Positions 8,929 to 17,709 are shown, counted from the first letter of the stretch. The stretch: 64,000 nucleotides of DNA from Treponema brennaborense DSM 12168 (GCF_000212415.1 NC_015500.1:806001-870000), one strand, 5' to 3'. Notes: generated by a model from the letters alone, not told the origin. Numbers and translations are program-made.

Positions 8929-9997
8929 AGTTTCCGATTCCTTTGTCGATGTGATAGCCGATTGCCGATACTGTACGGTTCAATTCGTCCAACGCGGCGG
9001 CGTTTTCGGCTCCCGTACACTTTTTGTTCCGGTAAATTTCATAGCGTCCTTTTTCCGCTTCCGGCGTGAGGTTCGGCATGACTACGTTCGCGCCGTGCAG
9101 AATGCCGAGCTGTCTGCCGTCGGGACGGATAGTTGCCAGTGCCGTCGTCGCCGGCAGCAGCACCCGCTTAAACCGGATGCGGATGAGCGAAAGCAGAAAA
9201 AGGGTGAGTTCAAGTCGTTCGGTTTCCGGCGGTGTGTCCGGATACAGTCCGAGCGGCGTGTGCGGATGCGGGATAAACGGTCCGATACCTATCATGTGGG
9301 GCTGTAAATCTTCCAGAAAGCGCATATCTTCCGCAAGGTGCGCCGGCGTCTGTTTCGGCGTTCCCACCATAAAGCCCGCGCCCGTCTGGTACCCCAGCGA
9401 TTTCAGGTTGTACAGGCATTGCTGCCGGTACGCCGCCGTGCGTCCGTTTCGGACGTCGCGCGGTGCGCCGTGCAGGAACGCGTAATGTGTCGGGTTCGCG
9501 CTTTCGTGGCGCAGCAGATACCGGTCGGCGCCGGAGCGCTTCCATTCGGCGTATACTTCTTTCGGATATTCTCCGAGCGACAGCGTGAGCGCGCAGTCCG
9601 GATGCGCCGTTTTTATCGTTCGTATCAGTCGGCTGATCCGTTCCGGGTGAAACGCCTCGTCTTCACCGCCTTGCAGCACGAACGTTCTGAATCCCAGCGC
9701 GTAACCTCTGCGGCAGCTGTCGAGTATTTGTGCGTCCGTCAAGCGGTAGCGTTCCACGGTGTCGTTACCGTATCTGATTCCGCAATACAGGCAGTCGTTG
9801 CGGCAGCAGTTCGATATTTCTATCAATCCCCGGATAAAGATTCCTTTTCCGAATTCCCGCTGCCGGATCTCCGCCGCTTTTTGCCGCAGCGCGCGCGCCG
9901 ACGTATGGCGGTTTTCAAACAGTGAAAGAAAAAGTTCCGGAGTGAACGTTCCGCCGGCGACCAGACTGTCAAGCAGTTTTCCGGTCGGGCCGTGCAT
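8921..9997 (-). CDS. hydE: FeFe-hydrogenase radical SAM maturase HydE
   Basis: 358 residues, the expected size. The radical-SAM cysteines appear as CRNDCLYC around residues 64-71, within the HydE/BioB-like barrel (RGLIEISNCC before it, YGNDTVERYRLT after it). HydE processes a precursor on the way to the azadithiolate bridge of the H-cluster. The start codon directly abuts the stop of the upstream small gene, with no spacer, and its own end overlaps hydG. Together these point to one polycistronic maturation transcript. Confidence 0.93.
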   Translation of the reverse strand: MHGPTGKLLDSLVAGGTFTPELFLSLFENRHTSARALRQKAAEIRQREFGKGIFIRGLIEISNCCRNDCLYCGIRYGNDTVERYRLTDAQILDSCRRGYALGFRTFVLQGGEDEAFHPERISRLIRTIKTAHPDCALTLSLGEYPKEVYAEWKRSGADRYLLRHESANPTHYAFLHGAPRDVRNGRTAAYRQQCLYNLKSLGYQTGAGFMVGTPKQTPAHLAEDMRFLEDLQPHMIGIGPFIPHPHTPLGLYPDTPPETERLELTLFLLSLIRIRFKRVLLPATTALATIRPDGRQLGILHGANVVMPNLTPEAEKGRYEIYRNKKCTGAENAAALDELNRTVSAIGYHIDKGIGNYV

Positions 9998-10249
9998 TTA
10001 CGAACCCGTTTTCGGTGTGATCGTTTTGGTCGATACGCCTTCCAACGCTCCCAGCTTACCGCTCAGTGCGCTGATGACGTCCTGCGGTGCGTCCAGCACG
10101 ATGCTGATTATTGAAAGTTTATCCTTTTTGTAGGGAAGCCCCATTCGCCCGATGATATATTCACCGTAGACGTGAAGCAGTTTGTTGAGCTGTTCTACGG
10201 ACTCTCCGTCCGTAACGACAATCCCAATCAGTGCGACCCTCGTTTCCAT
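9998..10249 (-). CDS. TM1266-type putative iron-only hydrogenase regulator
   Basis: 83 residues with an ACT/NikR-C-like pattern: ETRVALIGIVV at the start, YGEYIIGRMGLPY in the middle, and SIISIVLDAPQDVISALSGKLG. This matches the small TM1266 family found next to FeFe-hydrogenase maturation genes, predicted to be a regulator but without a proven role. ATG 10249 has TTCGGAGGTAACGA upstream. It is the first gene of the hyd maturation operon and ends at the hydE start codon. Confidence 0.85.
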   Translation of the reverse strand: METRVALIGIVVTDGESVEQLNKLLHVYGEYIIGRMGLPYKKDKLSIISIVLDAPQDVISALSGKLGALEGVSTKTITPKTGS

Positions 10250-10519
10250 TCGTTACCTCCGAAAAGAATAGTTGTCGTACCTGTGGACCGGCAGATGTGT
10301 CAGTCTTTCCCGTCAGCGTTCCCGTTCCGTACCGGAGGGGAATCTTTCAGGTCAGTACCCTTTCAGTATGAGGCATATCGGGCGTTTTGGCAAGGTATTT
10401 TTACCGCGGATACGATGAGACTTGTTTCCGGGGTGCCTGCGGGCTCGGCGGTTTTTACGGCGAATCCGCGATTTTTACGGCGTTTTGGCGGTGAGCGGGC
10501 GTTTCGGCATATTTTTTTC
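10250..10519. other. Intergenic region between divergent hyd and ytrA-like operons
   Basis: About 360 bases separate the divergent genes at 10249 and 10610. The right end holds the promoter and operator listed separately. The rest shows no credible coding region on either strand. I saw no convincing -35/-10 pair for the hyd operon; a TATTCT-like element occurs on the minus strand just above its ribosome site. Confidence 0.5.
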
Positions 10520-10568
10520 TTGACTTTTATTTAGTGTTAGTGTACTATTTAACTATAACAGTAATACT
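10520..10568 (+). promoter_or_regulatory. Promoter and palindromic operator of the YtrA-type operon
   Basis: TTGACT at 10520-10525, a 17-bp spacer and TACTAT at 10543-10548 form a good promoter. A 36-bp imperfect palindrome covers 10533-10568, with arms AGTGTTAGTG and its near-complement ending in TAATACT; 13 of 18 positions match. It covers the -10 and the start point, where a GntR/YtrA repressor would act on its own operon. Confidence 0.6.
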
Positions 10569-10609
10569 GATGCGCATCAATAAAAACGTATTACGGCATA
10601 GGAGGTGTT

Positions 10610-10999
10610 ATGGATTTTGATCCCGATCTGCCGATTTATCTGCAGATCATGAACGACATAAAGCGGCAGATTTTTTCGGGAGCGCTGGCTCCGGGCGACA
10701 AACTCCCTTCGGTTCGGGAACTTGCCGAATCCATTAAAGTGAATCCGAACACGATCGTCCGCTCGTATCAGGAATTGGAACGCGAAGGCGTAACCGAAAC
10801 CCGGCGCGGAACGGGAACGTTCGTCGGCGAAGATGAAAAAATGCTTGCGCAGATACGCACGGAGCAGTCGCAGCGGCTCGTGCGGAATTTTTTACGGCAA
10901 ATGAAAAGCAGCGGCTTTTCGCGTGAACAAATCGCTTCGTTAGTAGAAGCGGCGTTCGACGATTGCGAGGAACGCAGTACGACAGGAGGTGCAATATGA
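10610..10999 (+). CDS. GntR-family (YtrA subfamily) transcriptional regulator
   Basis: 129 residues, the short YtrA form: a GntR winged helix-turn-helix (PIYLQIMNDIKRQI, GDKLPSVRELAE, VNPNTIVRSYQELE, RRGTGTFV) followed by a roughly 50-residue helical tail instead of a large ligand domain. YtrA-type regulators repress their own ABC-transporter operon, often in response to cell-envelope stress. The stop overlaps the next start as ATGA, and an ABC ATPase plus permease follow. A palindrome overlapping the promoter is the probable operator. The start at 10610 has a strong AGGAGGTGTT site. Confidence 0.92.
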   Translation: MDFDPDLPIYLQIMNDIKRQIFSGALAPGDKLPSVRELAESIKVNPNTIVRSYQELEREGVTETRRGTGTFVGEDEKMLAQIRTEQSQRLVRNFLRQMKSSGFSREQIASLVEAAFDDCEERSTTGGAI

Positions 11000-11703
11000 A
11001 CGATCAGTACATCGTCCGGATCGAAAATCTGGAAAAAAAATATACCCGCAAACGGGCTTTAAACGGCGTGACGATTTCTCTGGAAAAGGGAAAAATCCTG
11101 GGGCTTATGGGACCGAACGGCAGCGGAAAGACTACGCTGCTGAAAATTCTCGCCGGATTGCGGAAGCCGAGCGGCGGTACGGTGACGATCGGCGGCAAAC
11201 CGCTGGGAACGGAAACGAAAGCGATGGTGTCTTTTTTACCCGACCGCAATATTCTGTATCGGTGGATGAGCGCAGAAGACGCAATCCGTTTTTATGCCGA
11301 CTATTTTCGGGATTTCGATACGGAAAAAGCGTTCGATATGCTTTCTTTTATGAATCTTGAGCGGCATGAAAAAATTCAGACGATGTCCAAAGGTATGGTT
11401 GAAAAAATGAATCTGACTTTGGTTTTTTCCCGCAACGCCAAATTGTATCTTTTGGACGAACCGCTTGGCGGCGTCGATCCGGTCGCGCGTGATCGCATCG
11501 TGTCCGCGATCGTCAAAACGTACAGTGAAAACTCGTCCATAATCGTCAGCACCCATCTGGTGAACGACGTGGAAAACATGTTCGACGACGTCTGTTTTAT
11601 TCACGAAGGGACTTGTCTGCTGCAAGGTTCGGCCGAAAGCCTGCGTGCGGAGCGGAAAATGTCCATCAATCAGCTGTACGTCCAGTTGTTTCAGGATAAA
11701 TGA
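10996..11703 (+). CDS. ABC transporter ATP-binding protein
   Basis: 235 residues. Walker A is GPNGSGKTT, the signature is the weak variant MSKGMVEK in place of LSGGQ, and Walker B is LYLLDEPLGG followed by VD. The switch His is in STHLV. The length and single nucleotide-binding domain fit an ABC-2 type exporter paired with the permease downstream. ATG 10996 is preceded by ACAGGAGGTGCAAT and overlaps the stop of the GntR gene, so the frame extension to 10963 was not used. The cargo cannot be told; YtrA-linked exporters are commonly tied to envelope or antibiotic stress. Confidence 0.9.
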   Translation: MNDQYIVRIENLEKKYTRKRALNGVTISLEKGKILGLMGPNGSGKTTLLKILAGLRKPSGGTVTIGGKPLGTETKAMVSFLPDRNILYRWMSAEDAIRFYADYFRDFDTEKAFDMLSFMNLERHEKIQTMSKGMVEKMNLTLVFSRNAKLYLLDEPLGGVDPVARDRIVSAIVKTYSENSSIIVSTHLVNDVENMFDDVCFIHEGTCLLQGSAESLRAERKMSINQLYVQLFQDK

Positions 11704-11785
11704 AAAAAACGGTAAACGCGCCGCTTGTGCGGCCTGAGTGCCGGAAACCGACGTTTCCGCACTGTCTTTGTAACAGGAGTTTTTT

Positions 11786-12565
11786 ATGATGAAAGCAATT
11801 TTACGTCAGGAATGGCAGGGAAGAAAAAAAATAATCGGAATATGGAGTCTGATTCAGGGTGTCGTCGCAGTTTTATCGATTGCGCTGTGTCTGATAGCAC
11901 CGCACGTTTCTCTGCAGATGGAAGCCGTTGCCGAAATATGGACGGGAATCGTGTTCTGCTTCTTTTTTCTGGGACTTCCGCTGTATACGCTGCTGAGAGG
12001 GGCAGGGTCGCTGGAATATTGGACGAAAGACGGCGGATACCTCGATTTGCTGCTGCCGGTGTCTCCGTATAAACTGATAGGCGGTAAAATGATTATCGGT
12101 TTGGCCGAGTTTTTCGTCTATTTCATACCGGCATGTTTGTATTCCTCCGTGCTGGTTCCGGCGGTTTCGCTTCTGGATCCAGACAACGTATCCGGATTTG
12201 CGGAAATGGTCCCGTCGCTGTATCGCGTCGTTTTCGTAGATCAGCTGAGTTTTTCGGTCAATTTGGTTTTTGCCATAGTCGTGATTTTTCTGGTAGCGCA
12301 AGCGGTTTTTAACTGCGCCGTCGTACTGTATTTATCTTTCATCAAATGGAAGCGCGGCGCAACCTTGGAGATCTTCATTCTGATTTTGATTGCGTGCTAT
12401 ATAATGATAAAAGCGACCGCGTTCACTGCGGAAATATCGGGATTCAATTATGAAGTACTCGATTCGTGGAAAAACTTTTGGCGCGTATCGCTCGTTTCAG
12501 GCGTTTTCGGCGTACTGTATTATCTGCTGACTTGTTTTCTGATACGGCATAAGGTGGAAGTCTGA
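11786..12565 (+). CDS. ABC-2 type exporter permease
   Basis: 259 residues with about six hydrophobic segments, including IIGIWSLIQGVVAVLSIAL, a segment with FCFFFLGLPLYTLL, an AEFFVYFIPACLYS stretch, and a final VFGVLYYLLTCFLIRHK. It is the likely membrane partner of the ATPase 80 bases upstream. Two adjacent ATG codons (11786, 11789) follow AACAGGAGTTTTTT; the choice does not matter much. No conserved substrate-specific motif is visible, and similarity to any named exporter cannot be claimed. Confidence 0.8.
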   Translation: MMKAILRQEWQGRKKIIGIWSLIQGVVAVLSIALCLIAPHVSLQMEAVAEIWTGIVFCFFFLGLPLYTLLRGAGSLEYWTKDGGYLDLLLPVSPYKLIGGKMIIGLAEFFVYFIPACLYSSVLVPAVSLLDPDNVSGFAEMVPSLYRVVFVDQLSFSVNLVFAIVVIFLVAQAVFNCAVVLYLSFIKWKRGATLEIFILILIACYIMIKATAFTAEISGFNYEVLDSWKNFWRVSLVSGVFGVLYYLLTCFLIRHKVEV

Positions 12566-12612
12566 ACTTTTTGCCGGCGATGCGGGAGCGGCACGGACGC
12601 CGTTCCCGCGCC

Positions 12613-12641
12613 TTGACTTTGACTTTACATTTGCATAGAAT
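12613..12641 (+). promoter_or_regulatory. Promoter of hisC
   Basis: TTGACT at 12613-12618, 17 bp, TAGAAT at 12636-12641. Predicted +1 is near 12648, giving a leader of about 40 bases with GAGGAG before ATG 12687. Confidence 0.6.
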
Positions 12642-12686
12642 TGAATCCATGCCGCAGCGCAGCCGCCGCGGTTCGAGGAGTCGAAA

Positions 12687-13931
12687 ATGCAGGCGCAGCG
12701 CGTTCTCAATCTTAACCCGTACAAACCCGGCGAACAGCCGACCGACCGCACCTATATCAAACTGAATGCGAACGAAAACCCGTATCCGCCGCCGCCGGCC
12801 GTCGTCGAAGCGCTCGTAAATAAACTGTCCGCGTCGCCGCTGACGCTGGCTCGGTATCCCGATCCCGACGCGTCGGCGCTGCGCAACGCAATCGCTGCTT
12901 TTTTGAACGAGACCGGCGGCGTGCTGTGCCGTGCGACTGCCGCTTGCGGGGCGGACTCAGCCTGTGAAGCGGACTGTGCCTGTGAATTGAACTCTGCCCG
13001 CGAATCGTGTTCGGCCTGTGAAGCGGACTATGCCCGTGCCGCACCGTGCGTTCCTTCCGCGCGGGACGCGATTCCGTTTACGGTTACGCCCGACATGATT
13101 TTTACCGGAAACGGCTCGGACGAAGTGCTTTCGTTCGTGTTTTATTCGTTTTTCGATTCCGACCGCCCGCTGATTCAGCCCGAACACACGTACAGTTTCT
13201 ATCCGGTGTATGCGGGTTACTACGGAATTCCGCTCGTGAAGGTTCCGCTTGCTCCCGATTATTCACTCGATACGGACGCGATGCTCGCCGCTGCAGCCGA
13301 ACACGATGCCAGCCTCATTTTTGCCAATCCTAACGCACCTACCGGCATCGGTATGAGCCGCGACGAAGTGCGTGCGTTTTTGAATGCAGCCCCCAAAGAC
13401 CGCGTTCACGTGGTAGACGAAGCGTACGTCGATTTCGGCGGCGAAAGCTGTATCCCGCTGCTCGCCGAGTTCGGCAATCTGGTAATCGTGCGTACCTTTT
13501 CAAAAAGTTTGTCGTTCGCGGGAATGCGCCTCGGTTATATCGTTGCGAATCCCGATTTGATTCGGATCGTGACGCGCGTCAAGGATTCGTTCAATCATTT
13601 TCCGGTAGACACGCTTGCACTGACGGCGGGTATCGCGGCGTGTGCGTCCGCCGCGTACTACGCGGACTGTGCGAGAAAAATTGCGGATGAACGTGATGCT
13701 TTCGCTTCGTTTTTGCGGGAAAACGGCTGGTTCGTACTGCCGTCGCAGACGAACTTCGTGCTGGCGCGCAAGGATTCCGTTTCCGGAAAACGAGCGTACG
13801 AGCAGATAAAACGGAACGGCATTTTGGTACGCCGCTTCGACACCCCCGGCGTGGAATCGTTTCTGCGCATCACGATCGGAACGCCCGCCCAGATGCGTGC
13901 GCTCCGTACCGCAATAGGAGATTTGCAATGA
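12687..13931 (+). CDS. hisC: Histidinol-phosphate aminotransferase
   Basis: 414 residues against a usual 350-370. HisC features are clear: LNANENPYPPPPAV near the N-terminus, FTGNGSDEVL, FANPNAPTG, VDEAYVDFGGE, and the PLP-lysine segment RTFSKSLSFAGMRLGY. It transfers an amino group between glutamate and imidazole acetol phosphate. The excess length is one insertion near residues 77-123, rich in Ala, Cys, Glu and Asp (SACEADCAC and repeats). It lies before FTVTPDMIFTGNGSDE, where ordinary HisC has only a short link. No other his gene is adjacent; a phosphoesterase overlaps its stop as ATGA. Confidence 0.9.
   Translation: MQAQRVLNLNPYKPGEQPTDRTYIKLNANENPYPPPPAVVEALVNKLSASPLTLARYPDPDASALRNAIAAFLNETGGVLCRATAACGADSACEADCACELNSARESCSACEADYARAAPCVPSARDAIPFTVTPDMIFTGNGSDEVLSFVFYSFFDSDRPLIQPEHTYSFYPVYAGYYGIPLVKVPLAPDYSLDTDAMLAAAAEHDASLIFANPNAPTGIGMSRDEVRAFLNAAPKDRVHVVDEAYVDFGGESCIPLLAEFGNLVIVRTFSKSLSFAGMRLGYIVANPDLIRIVTRVKDSFNHFPVDTLALTAGIAACASAAYYADCARKIADERDAFASFLRENGWFVLPSQTNFVLARKDSVSGKRAYEQIKRNGILVRRFDTPGVESFLRITIGTPAQMRALRTAIGDLQ
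12940..13050 (+). repeat. In-frame repeat insertion in hisC
   Basis: The 16-base block GCCTGTGAAGCGGACT occurs at 12960-12975 and 13014-13029 (54 bp, 18 codons apart), with looser copies between. It encodes an Ala/Cys/acidic loop. The frame is kept, so the gene appears intact. Confidence 0.7.
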
Positions 13932-14626
13932 GATTTTTAGTTCTTTCGGACATGCACGGCGACATCGCTTATATTGAAAAACTGGGCGAAGAATTTGCCC
14001 GATCCGACGCGGTGCTGTTCGCCGGCGATTTCGCCCGCTTTCAGGACGTACAAACCGGGCTTCCGGCGCTCAAATTGCTGACCGACAAACACGATTCGGT
14101 GTTCGCCGTTACCGGAAACTGCGACGAACCGGCGTTTCTCGAAGAATTGGAAAAAGCCGATATTTCGGTACAGGGCGGACTGGTGTTCCGCGACGGACTC
14201 GTGTTCGCCGGCAGCGGCGGCGCGCTCAAGTTTACCGGTACGACGCCGAACGAACGTTCCGATGAAGAACTCGTTTCCGATCTGCGGATCGTGCGCGAAC
14301 AGGAACCGCACGCGGAAGGCGGCGTTCGCTGGCCGAACCTGATTGCGCTCGTTCATCAGCCGCCCAAAGATACGAAGTGCGACCGTATCACGGCGGGCGT
14401 GCACGTGGGGTCGCCTTTAATCCGCGCATTTATAGAAGAAGTTCAGCCGCTCGCCGTCGTTACCGGTCATATTCACGAATCGTTCGGCATCGATTCGATC
14501 GGCGATACCGTCGTAATGAACCCCGGCTCGCTGGCCGAAGGCCGTTACGGCGTGCTGGAAGCCGAACGCACGCCGTCCGGCTGGAAAATTGCGCGCGCCG
14601 AATTGTGCGAAATCCCTTCCGACTGA
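13928..14626 (+). CDS. Calcineurin-like metallophosphoesterase
   Basis: 232 residues with the metal-binding motifs of the fold in order: LVLSDMHGDI at the N-terminus, FAGDFARF, TGNCDEP, LVHQPP, and VVTGHIHESFGID toward the end, then MNPGSLAEGRYGV. These coordinate the two-metal centre. The family includes phosphodiesterases and small-molecule phosphatases, and the true substrate cannot be deduced. The start overlaps the hisC stop (ATGA) with AGGAG upstream, so it is co-transcribed with hisC. There is no sign that it acts in histidine synthesis, though a histidinol-phosphate phosphatase role could be asked. Confidence 0.85.
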   Translation: MRFLVLSDMHGDIAYIEKLGEEFARSDAVLFAGDFARFQDVQTGLPALKLLTDKHDSVFAVTGNCDEPAFLEELEKADISVQGGLVFRDGLVFAGSGGALKFTGTTPNERSDEELVSDLRIVREQEPHAEGGVRWPNLIALVHQPPKDTKCDRITAGVHVGSPLIRAFIEEVQPLAVVTGHIHESFGIDSIGDTVVMNPGSLAEGRYGVLEAERTPSGWKIARAELCEIPSD

Positions 14627-14719
14627 GTGCGCCGCGTGCCGATCGCGCGTTTTTTCACCGCAGCTGTTCGCGCCTGTTTCGGGAAACCTCAAAAAGCTCC
14701 GGTTCTCGCCGCTTTTCTG

Positions 14720-14748
14720 TTGTGAAACGGCCGGTTTCGGTGTATAAT
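14720..14748 (+). promoter_or_regulatory. Promoter of paaK giving a leaderless transcript
   Basis: TTGTGA at 14720-14725, 17 bp, TATAAT at 14743-14748. The predicted +1 is near 14755 and the paaK ATG is at 14757, with no ribosome site, so the mRNA should be leaderless. Confidence 0.65.
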
Positions 14749-14756
14749 GATGCATT

Positions 14757-16061
14757 ATGATCTGGAATCCTGAATATGAATGTATGAATCCCGAAGCGCT
14801 GCAGCGGCTCCAGTTTGCGCGCCTGAAGAACCTCGTTGAACACGTGTATCGGACGGTTCCGTTTTATCGGCAGCGGTTCGACGACTTGGGGATTGCGCCC
14901 AAAGACATAACGTGCCTCGGTGATATCGCCCGGCTTCCGTTTACGGCGAAAGACGATCTGCGCCAGACTTATCCGTACGGCCTGCTCGCCGTTCCGCGGT
15001 CGGCGATTGAAGAAATACACATGTCTTCCGGCACGACCGGCGTTCCCGTCGTAGACGCGTATACGAAGCGCGACCTCGACGACTGGGCGGAAGGCATGGC
15101 CCGAACGCTTTCCGGCGCCGGCGCCGTGCGCGACGATACGATTCAAAACGCGTTCGGCTACGGTCTTTTTACCGGCGGACTGGGCGTGCATTACGGAACG
15201 CATAAAATCGGCGCGACGATCATTCCCATTTCTTCGGGAAACACGCAAAAGCAGCTCATGCTGATGCGCGATTTTCAGACGAATCTGTTTACCTGTACGC
15301 CGTCGTACGCGCTGTACATGGCGGAACAGGCGAAAGAGCTGCACATCGATTTGAACGAATTGCCGCTGAAAGCCGGCTGCTTCGGTGCCGAACCCTGGTC
15401 TGAAAACATGCGCCGCCAGATAGAAAAGGAATGGGGCATTAAAGCGTACGACATTTACGGTTTAACGGAAATCACCGGTCCCGGCGTTGCGTTCGAATGT
15501 GAATGTCAGTACGGAATGCACGTCAACGAAGATTTGTGGTATCCTGAAATCATCGATCCGAATACGGGAACGCCGCTTCCCGACGGAGAAAAAGGCGAAC
15601 TGGTCATAACGACGATCACCAAAGAGGGAACGCCGCTTATCCGCTACCGGACGCGCGACATTACCTTTATCATCCCCGAACGCTGTTCGTGCGGCCGTAC
15701 GACGCGGCGTATCCACCGGCTGTTCGGCCGTACCGACGATCTGCTGATTATTCGCGGTGTAAACGTATTTCCGAGTCAAATCGAGCATGCGCTGATCGAG
15801 ATTCAGGGCGTGGAACCGAATTATCTGATCGTGGTCGACCGCAACGAAGCGACGCATCTTGACGAAGCGGAACTGCACGTCGAAGTGAGCCCCGATCAGT
15901 TTTCCGATGAAACGAAGGGAATGGAAGCGCTGCGCAGCCGTATCGAAAGCGTGATGAAGAGCAAACTCGGCATCATGCTGAAAGTAAAATTGGTGGAACC
16001 GAAATCGATCGAACGTTCCACCGGCAAGGCGAAGCGCGTCATAGACAAGCGTACGTTGTAG
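14757..16061 (+). CDS. paaK: Phenylacetate-CoA ligase family (AMP-forming)
   Basis: 434 residues, standard for PaaK. It opens with the family signature start (IWNPEYECM), has the AMP-binding loop MSSGTTGVP near residue 85, [12 protein letters not shown], and a C-terminal domain with [22 protein letters not shown] and [11 protein letters not shown]. PaaK-type enzymes activate aryl acids such as phenylacetate or indoleacetate to CoA thioesters. In fermenting anaerobes they often act with indolepyruvate ferredoxin oxidoreductase to gain ATP from aromatic amino acids. The next gene is a two-ACT-domain protein, the common partner in such loci; the oxidoreductase is not here. Confidence 0.9.
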   Translation: MIWNPEYECMNPEALQRLQFARLKNLVEHVYRTVPFYRQRFDDLGIAPKDITCLGDIARLPFTAKDDLRQTYPYGLLAVPRSAIEEIHMSSGTTGVPVVDAYTKRDLDDWAEGMARTLSGAGAVRDDTIQNAFGYGLFTGGLGVHYGTHKIGATIIPISSGNTQKQLMLMRDFQTNLFTCTPSYALYMAEQAKELHIDLNELPLKAGCFGAEPWSENMRRQIEKEWGIKAYDIYGLTEITGPGVAFECECQYGMHVNEDLWYPEIIDPNTGTPLPDGEKGELVITTITKEGTPLIRYRTRDITFIIPERCSCGRTTRRIHRLFGRTDDLLIIRGVNVFPSQIEHALIEIQGVEPNYLIVVDRNEATHLDEAELHVEVSPDQFSDETKGMEALRSRIESVMKSKLGIMLKVKLVEPKSIERSTGKAKRVIDKRTL

Positions 16062-16080
16062 AATTATAGGAAGCACGAAT

Positions 16081-16240
16081 GGTGCGGTTTAAAGAGCGCC
16101 GCACCTCATTGACTTTTATAGGAGTGTAAGATAAAAATCGCCTGCAATATCGTCGGTTTTTATCTTTTATAAGTTTGCGTTGCAAACTTTCTTATCAAGT
16201 GCAGCTTTTCACTTTGCTGCGAAGCTGCGTAAAAAGCCAA
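16081..16240 (+). other. Series of RNA hairpins between paaK and the ACT gene
   Basis: Three or four stems follow each other: GGTGCGG/CCGCACC (16081-16105); GATAAAAATCG with CGGTTTTTATC around 16130-16164, followed by TTTTAT; AAGTTTGC/GCAAACTT near 16171-16189; and a GCAGC-rich stem with outer GCTTTT/AAAAAGC at about 16204-16237. The first two could end the paaK mRNA. The others lie in the leader of the ACT gene and could be an attenuator. No known riboswitch consensus was recognised. Confidence 0.45.
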
Positions 16241-16284
16241 GCCGGAAATTGACATTTCCTCCTTGCCTTTTTATAGGAGGCGGT

Positions 16285-16701
16285 ATGAAAATTAAACAGA
16301 TTTCGATTTTTTTGGAAAATACGGCGGGGCGTATCGCCGACGTGACGAAAGCTCTCAAAGAAGCCGGCGTCAATCTGCGGGCGCTGATGATAGCCGATAC
16401 TGCCGATTTCGGTATTCTGCGTATCATCGCCGACGATTCGGAGCACGCGCTTGAAGTGCTCAAAAAGGCAAAATTCACGACGCGCACCACCGACGTGCTC
16501 GCCGTCAGCGTAAAAGACAGCGTCGGTAGCCTGCACGAAGTGATGCAGCTGTTTCAGTCGCACGGGATCAACATCGAGTATCTGTACGCGTCGATGGAAA
16601 AAACCGGCAACACCGCCGTTATCATTTTTAAAGTTGAAGATGCCGATAAAGGTCTCGCAGTGATCAAAAACGCGGGCTTGAGCGGTTCTCACTCACTGTA
16701 G
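16285..16701 (+). CDS. Tandem ACT-domain protein
   Basis: 138 residues forming two consecutive ACT domains: residues 1-65 (KIKQISIFLENTAGRIADVT) and about 66-138 (LAVSVKDSVGSLHEVMQLF). ACT pairs bind amino acids and act as small allosteric sensors. This stand-alone form is typically found beside phenylacetate-CoA ligase and indolepyruvate oxidoreductase genes, where it may sense aromatic or branched amino acids. ATG 16285 has a strong ATAGGAGGCGGT; the open frame back to 16180 overlaps the hairpin leader and is not coding. Its stop overlaps the convergent gene by 13 bp. Confidence 0.9.
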   Translation: MKIKQISIFLENTAGRIADVTKALKEAGVNLRALMIADTADFGILRIIADDSEHALEVLKKAKFTTRTTDVLAVSVKDSVGSLHEVMQLFQSHGINIEYLYASMEKTGNTAVIIFKVEDADKGLAVIKNAGLSGSHSL

Positions 16702-17699
16702 CTGCTGGCGATCCTGAATCCCATGTAATTATACGTTTCGTTCGGGTCGTACGCGTACCGGTCGCCGGCAAACATAAAGCCGGTGTACGGACTCCAGCTG
16801 CCGCCGCGGCTTACGCGCTGCGAACCGACTTCAGGTCCCGCAGCGAACGCGCCGGGCGCCGTTTCTTCATACGGCGCGAACCAATCCCAGCAAAATTCCA
16901 ATACGTTGCCGCTCATGTCGAACAGTCCGAGCGCGTTCGCCGTGCCGCTTCCGGGCGCGGGGTTCGCAGAAAACGGTGTTCCCGCCGTTCCGACCGCGTG
17001 CGTTGCGTTCGTGTTGCCGTCGTACCAGGCGATAGTTCCCTCGTCGACCGAATCGTCGCTTTCACCGGCTGCGTCGACCGACCCGCTGGGCAAGTCTCCG
17101 CGCTGATATCCCGCCGCGGTTCTGCGCGCGGCGTATTCCCACTCGGTTTCGGTCGGAAGCCTGTATCCGTCGGCATTCCAGTCGCAATCGGCAAGATCGC
17201 AATCGGCCGTTTCCGTCGAGTCGCGCAGTACGTTTCCGTTAAACGTATAGACCGGCGTCCGCCCCGTCTGTTCGCTGAGCGCGTTGCACCAAACGATTGC
17301 GTCGTACCAGTTTATCATGGTAACCGGCTGATAGGCGCCGGATGCAGTCGGCGCCCGTCCGCGGCGGCCGGCGGAACCTTCCTGCCCGGGGTTGGCGAAC
17401 ACGTAGCCGTCTTTTTCCGCCTGTATGCGTACTTTGTACCACAGCGCGTAGGGCGTTTCGTATTTATTGATGCTGAACGGCCGGACGAAGCGGCGCGCGG
17501 TAATGGACTGCGTGTTTTCTCCTATTACGAACGTGTCGAACGCCGCTTCCGCAGTGAGGGGAAGGGTGATGCAATCGAAGCCGGGTGCGGCGGCTGTTTG
17601 TGTAACGGCGGCTGTTTGTGTAACGGCAGCCGCGGCGGCGGTAAATGCGGTAAGTAAGGCAAAAACGGTTCTGAGCCGGTGAGTCAGCTTCTGTTTCAT
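16689..17699 (-). CDS. SUMF1/FGE-fold secreted protein
   Basis: 336 residues from ATG 17699, which has AAGGAGTTTATT upstream; an in-frame ATG at 17723 lacks a site. An N-terminal signal peptide (TVFALLTAFTAAAAAVTQTAA) contains an 18-bp duplication giving VTQTAA twice. The rest is the formylglycine-generating-enzyme fold: INKYETPYALWYKV, MINWYDAIVWCNALSEQ, YRLPTETEWEYAARR, GNVLEFCWDWFAPY, SRGGSWSPYT and a final YNYMGFRIASS. The copper-binding cysteine pair after RGGSW in true FGE is absent, so it is probably a structural or ligand-binding member rather than a sulfatase activator. No sulfatase gene is near. It shares its end with the ACT gene. Confidence 0.85.
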   Translation of the reverse strand: MKQKLTHRLRTVFALLTAFTAAAAAVTQTAAVTQTAAAPGFDCITLPLTAEAAFDTFVIGENTQSITARRFVRPFSINKYETPYALWYKVRIQAEKDGYVFANPGQEGSAGRRGRAPTASGAYQPVTMINWYDAIVWCNALSEQTGRTPVYTFNGNVLRDSTETADCDLADCDWNADGYRLPTETEWEYAARRTAAGYQRGDLPSGSVDAAGESDDSVDEGTIAWYDGNTNATHAVGTAGTPFSANPAPGSGTANALGLFDMSGNVLEFCWDWFAPYEETAPGAFAAGPEVGSQRVSRGGSWSPYTGFMFAGDRYAYDPNETYNYMGFRIASSYSE

Positions 17700-17709
17700 A
17701 ATAAACTCC

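Noticed and set aside
12660-12690. tRNA-like GGTTCGA element before hisC
   Set aside because: There is no cloverleaf around it; it is the region of the hisC ribosome site.
16180-16284. N-terminal extension of the ACT protein
   Set aside because: The extension overlaps RNA stems, and ATG 16285 has a perfect AGGAGG; the ACT domain starts right there.
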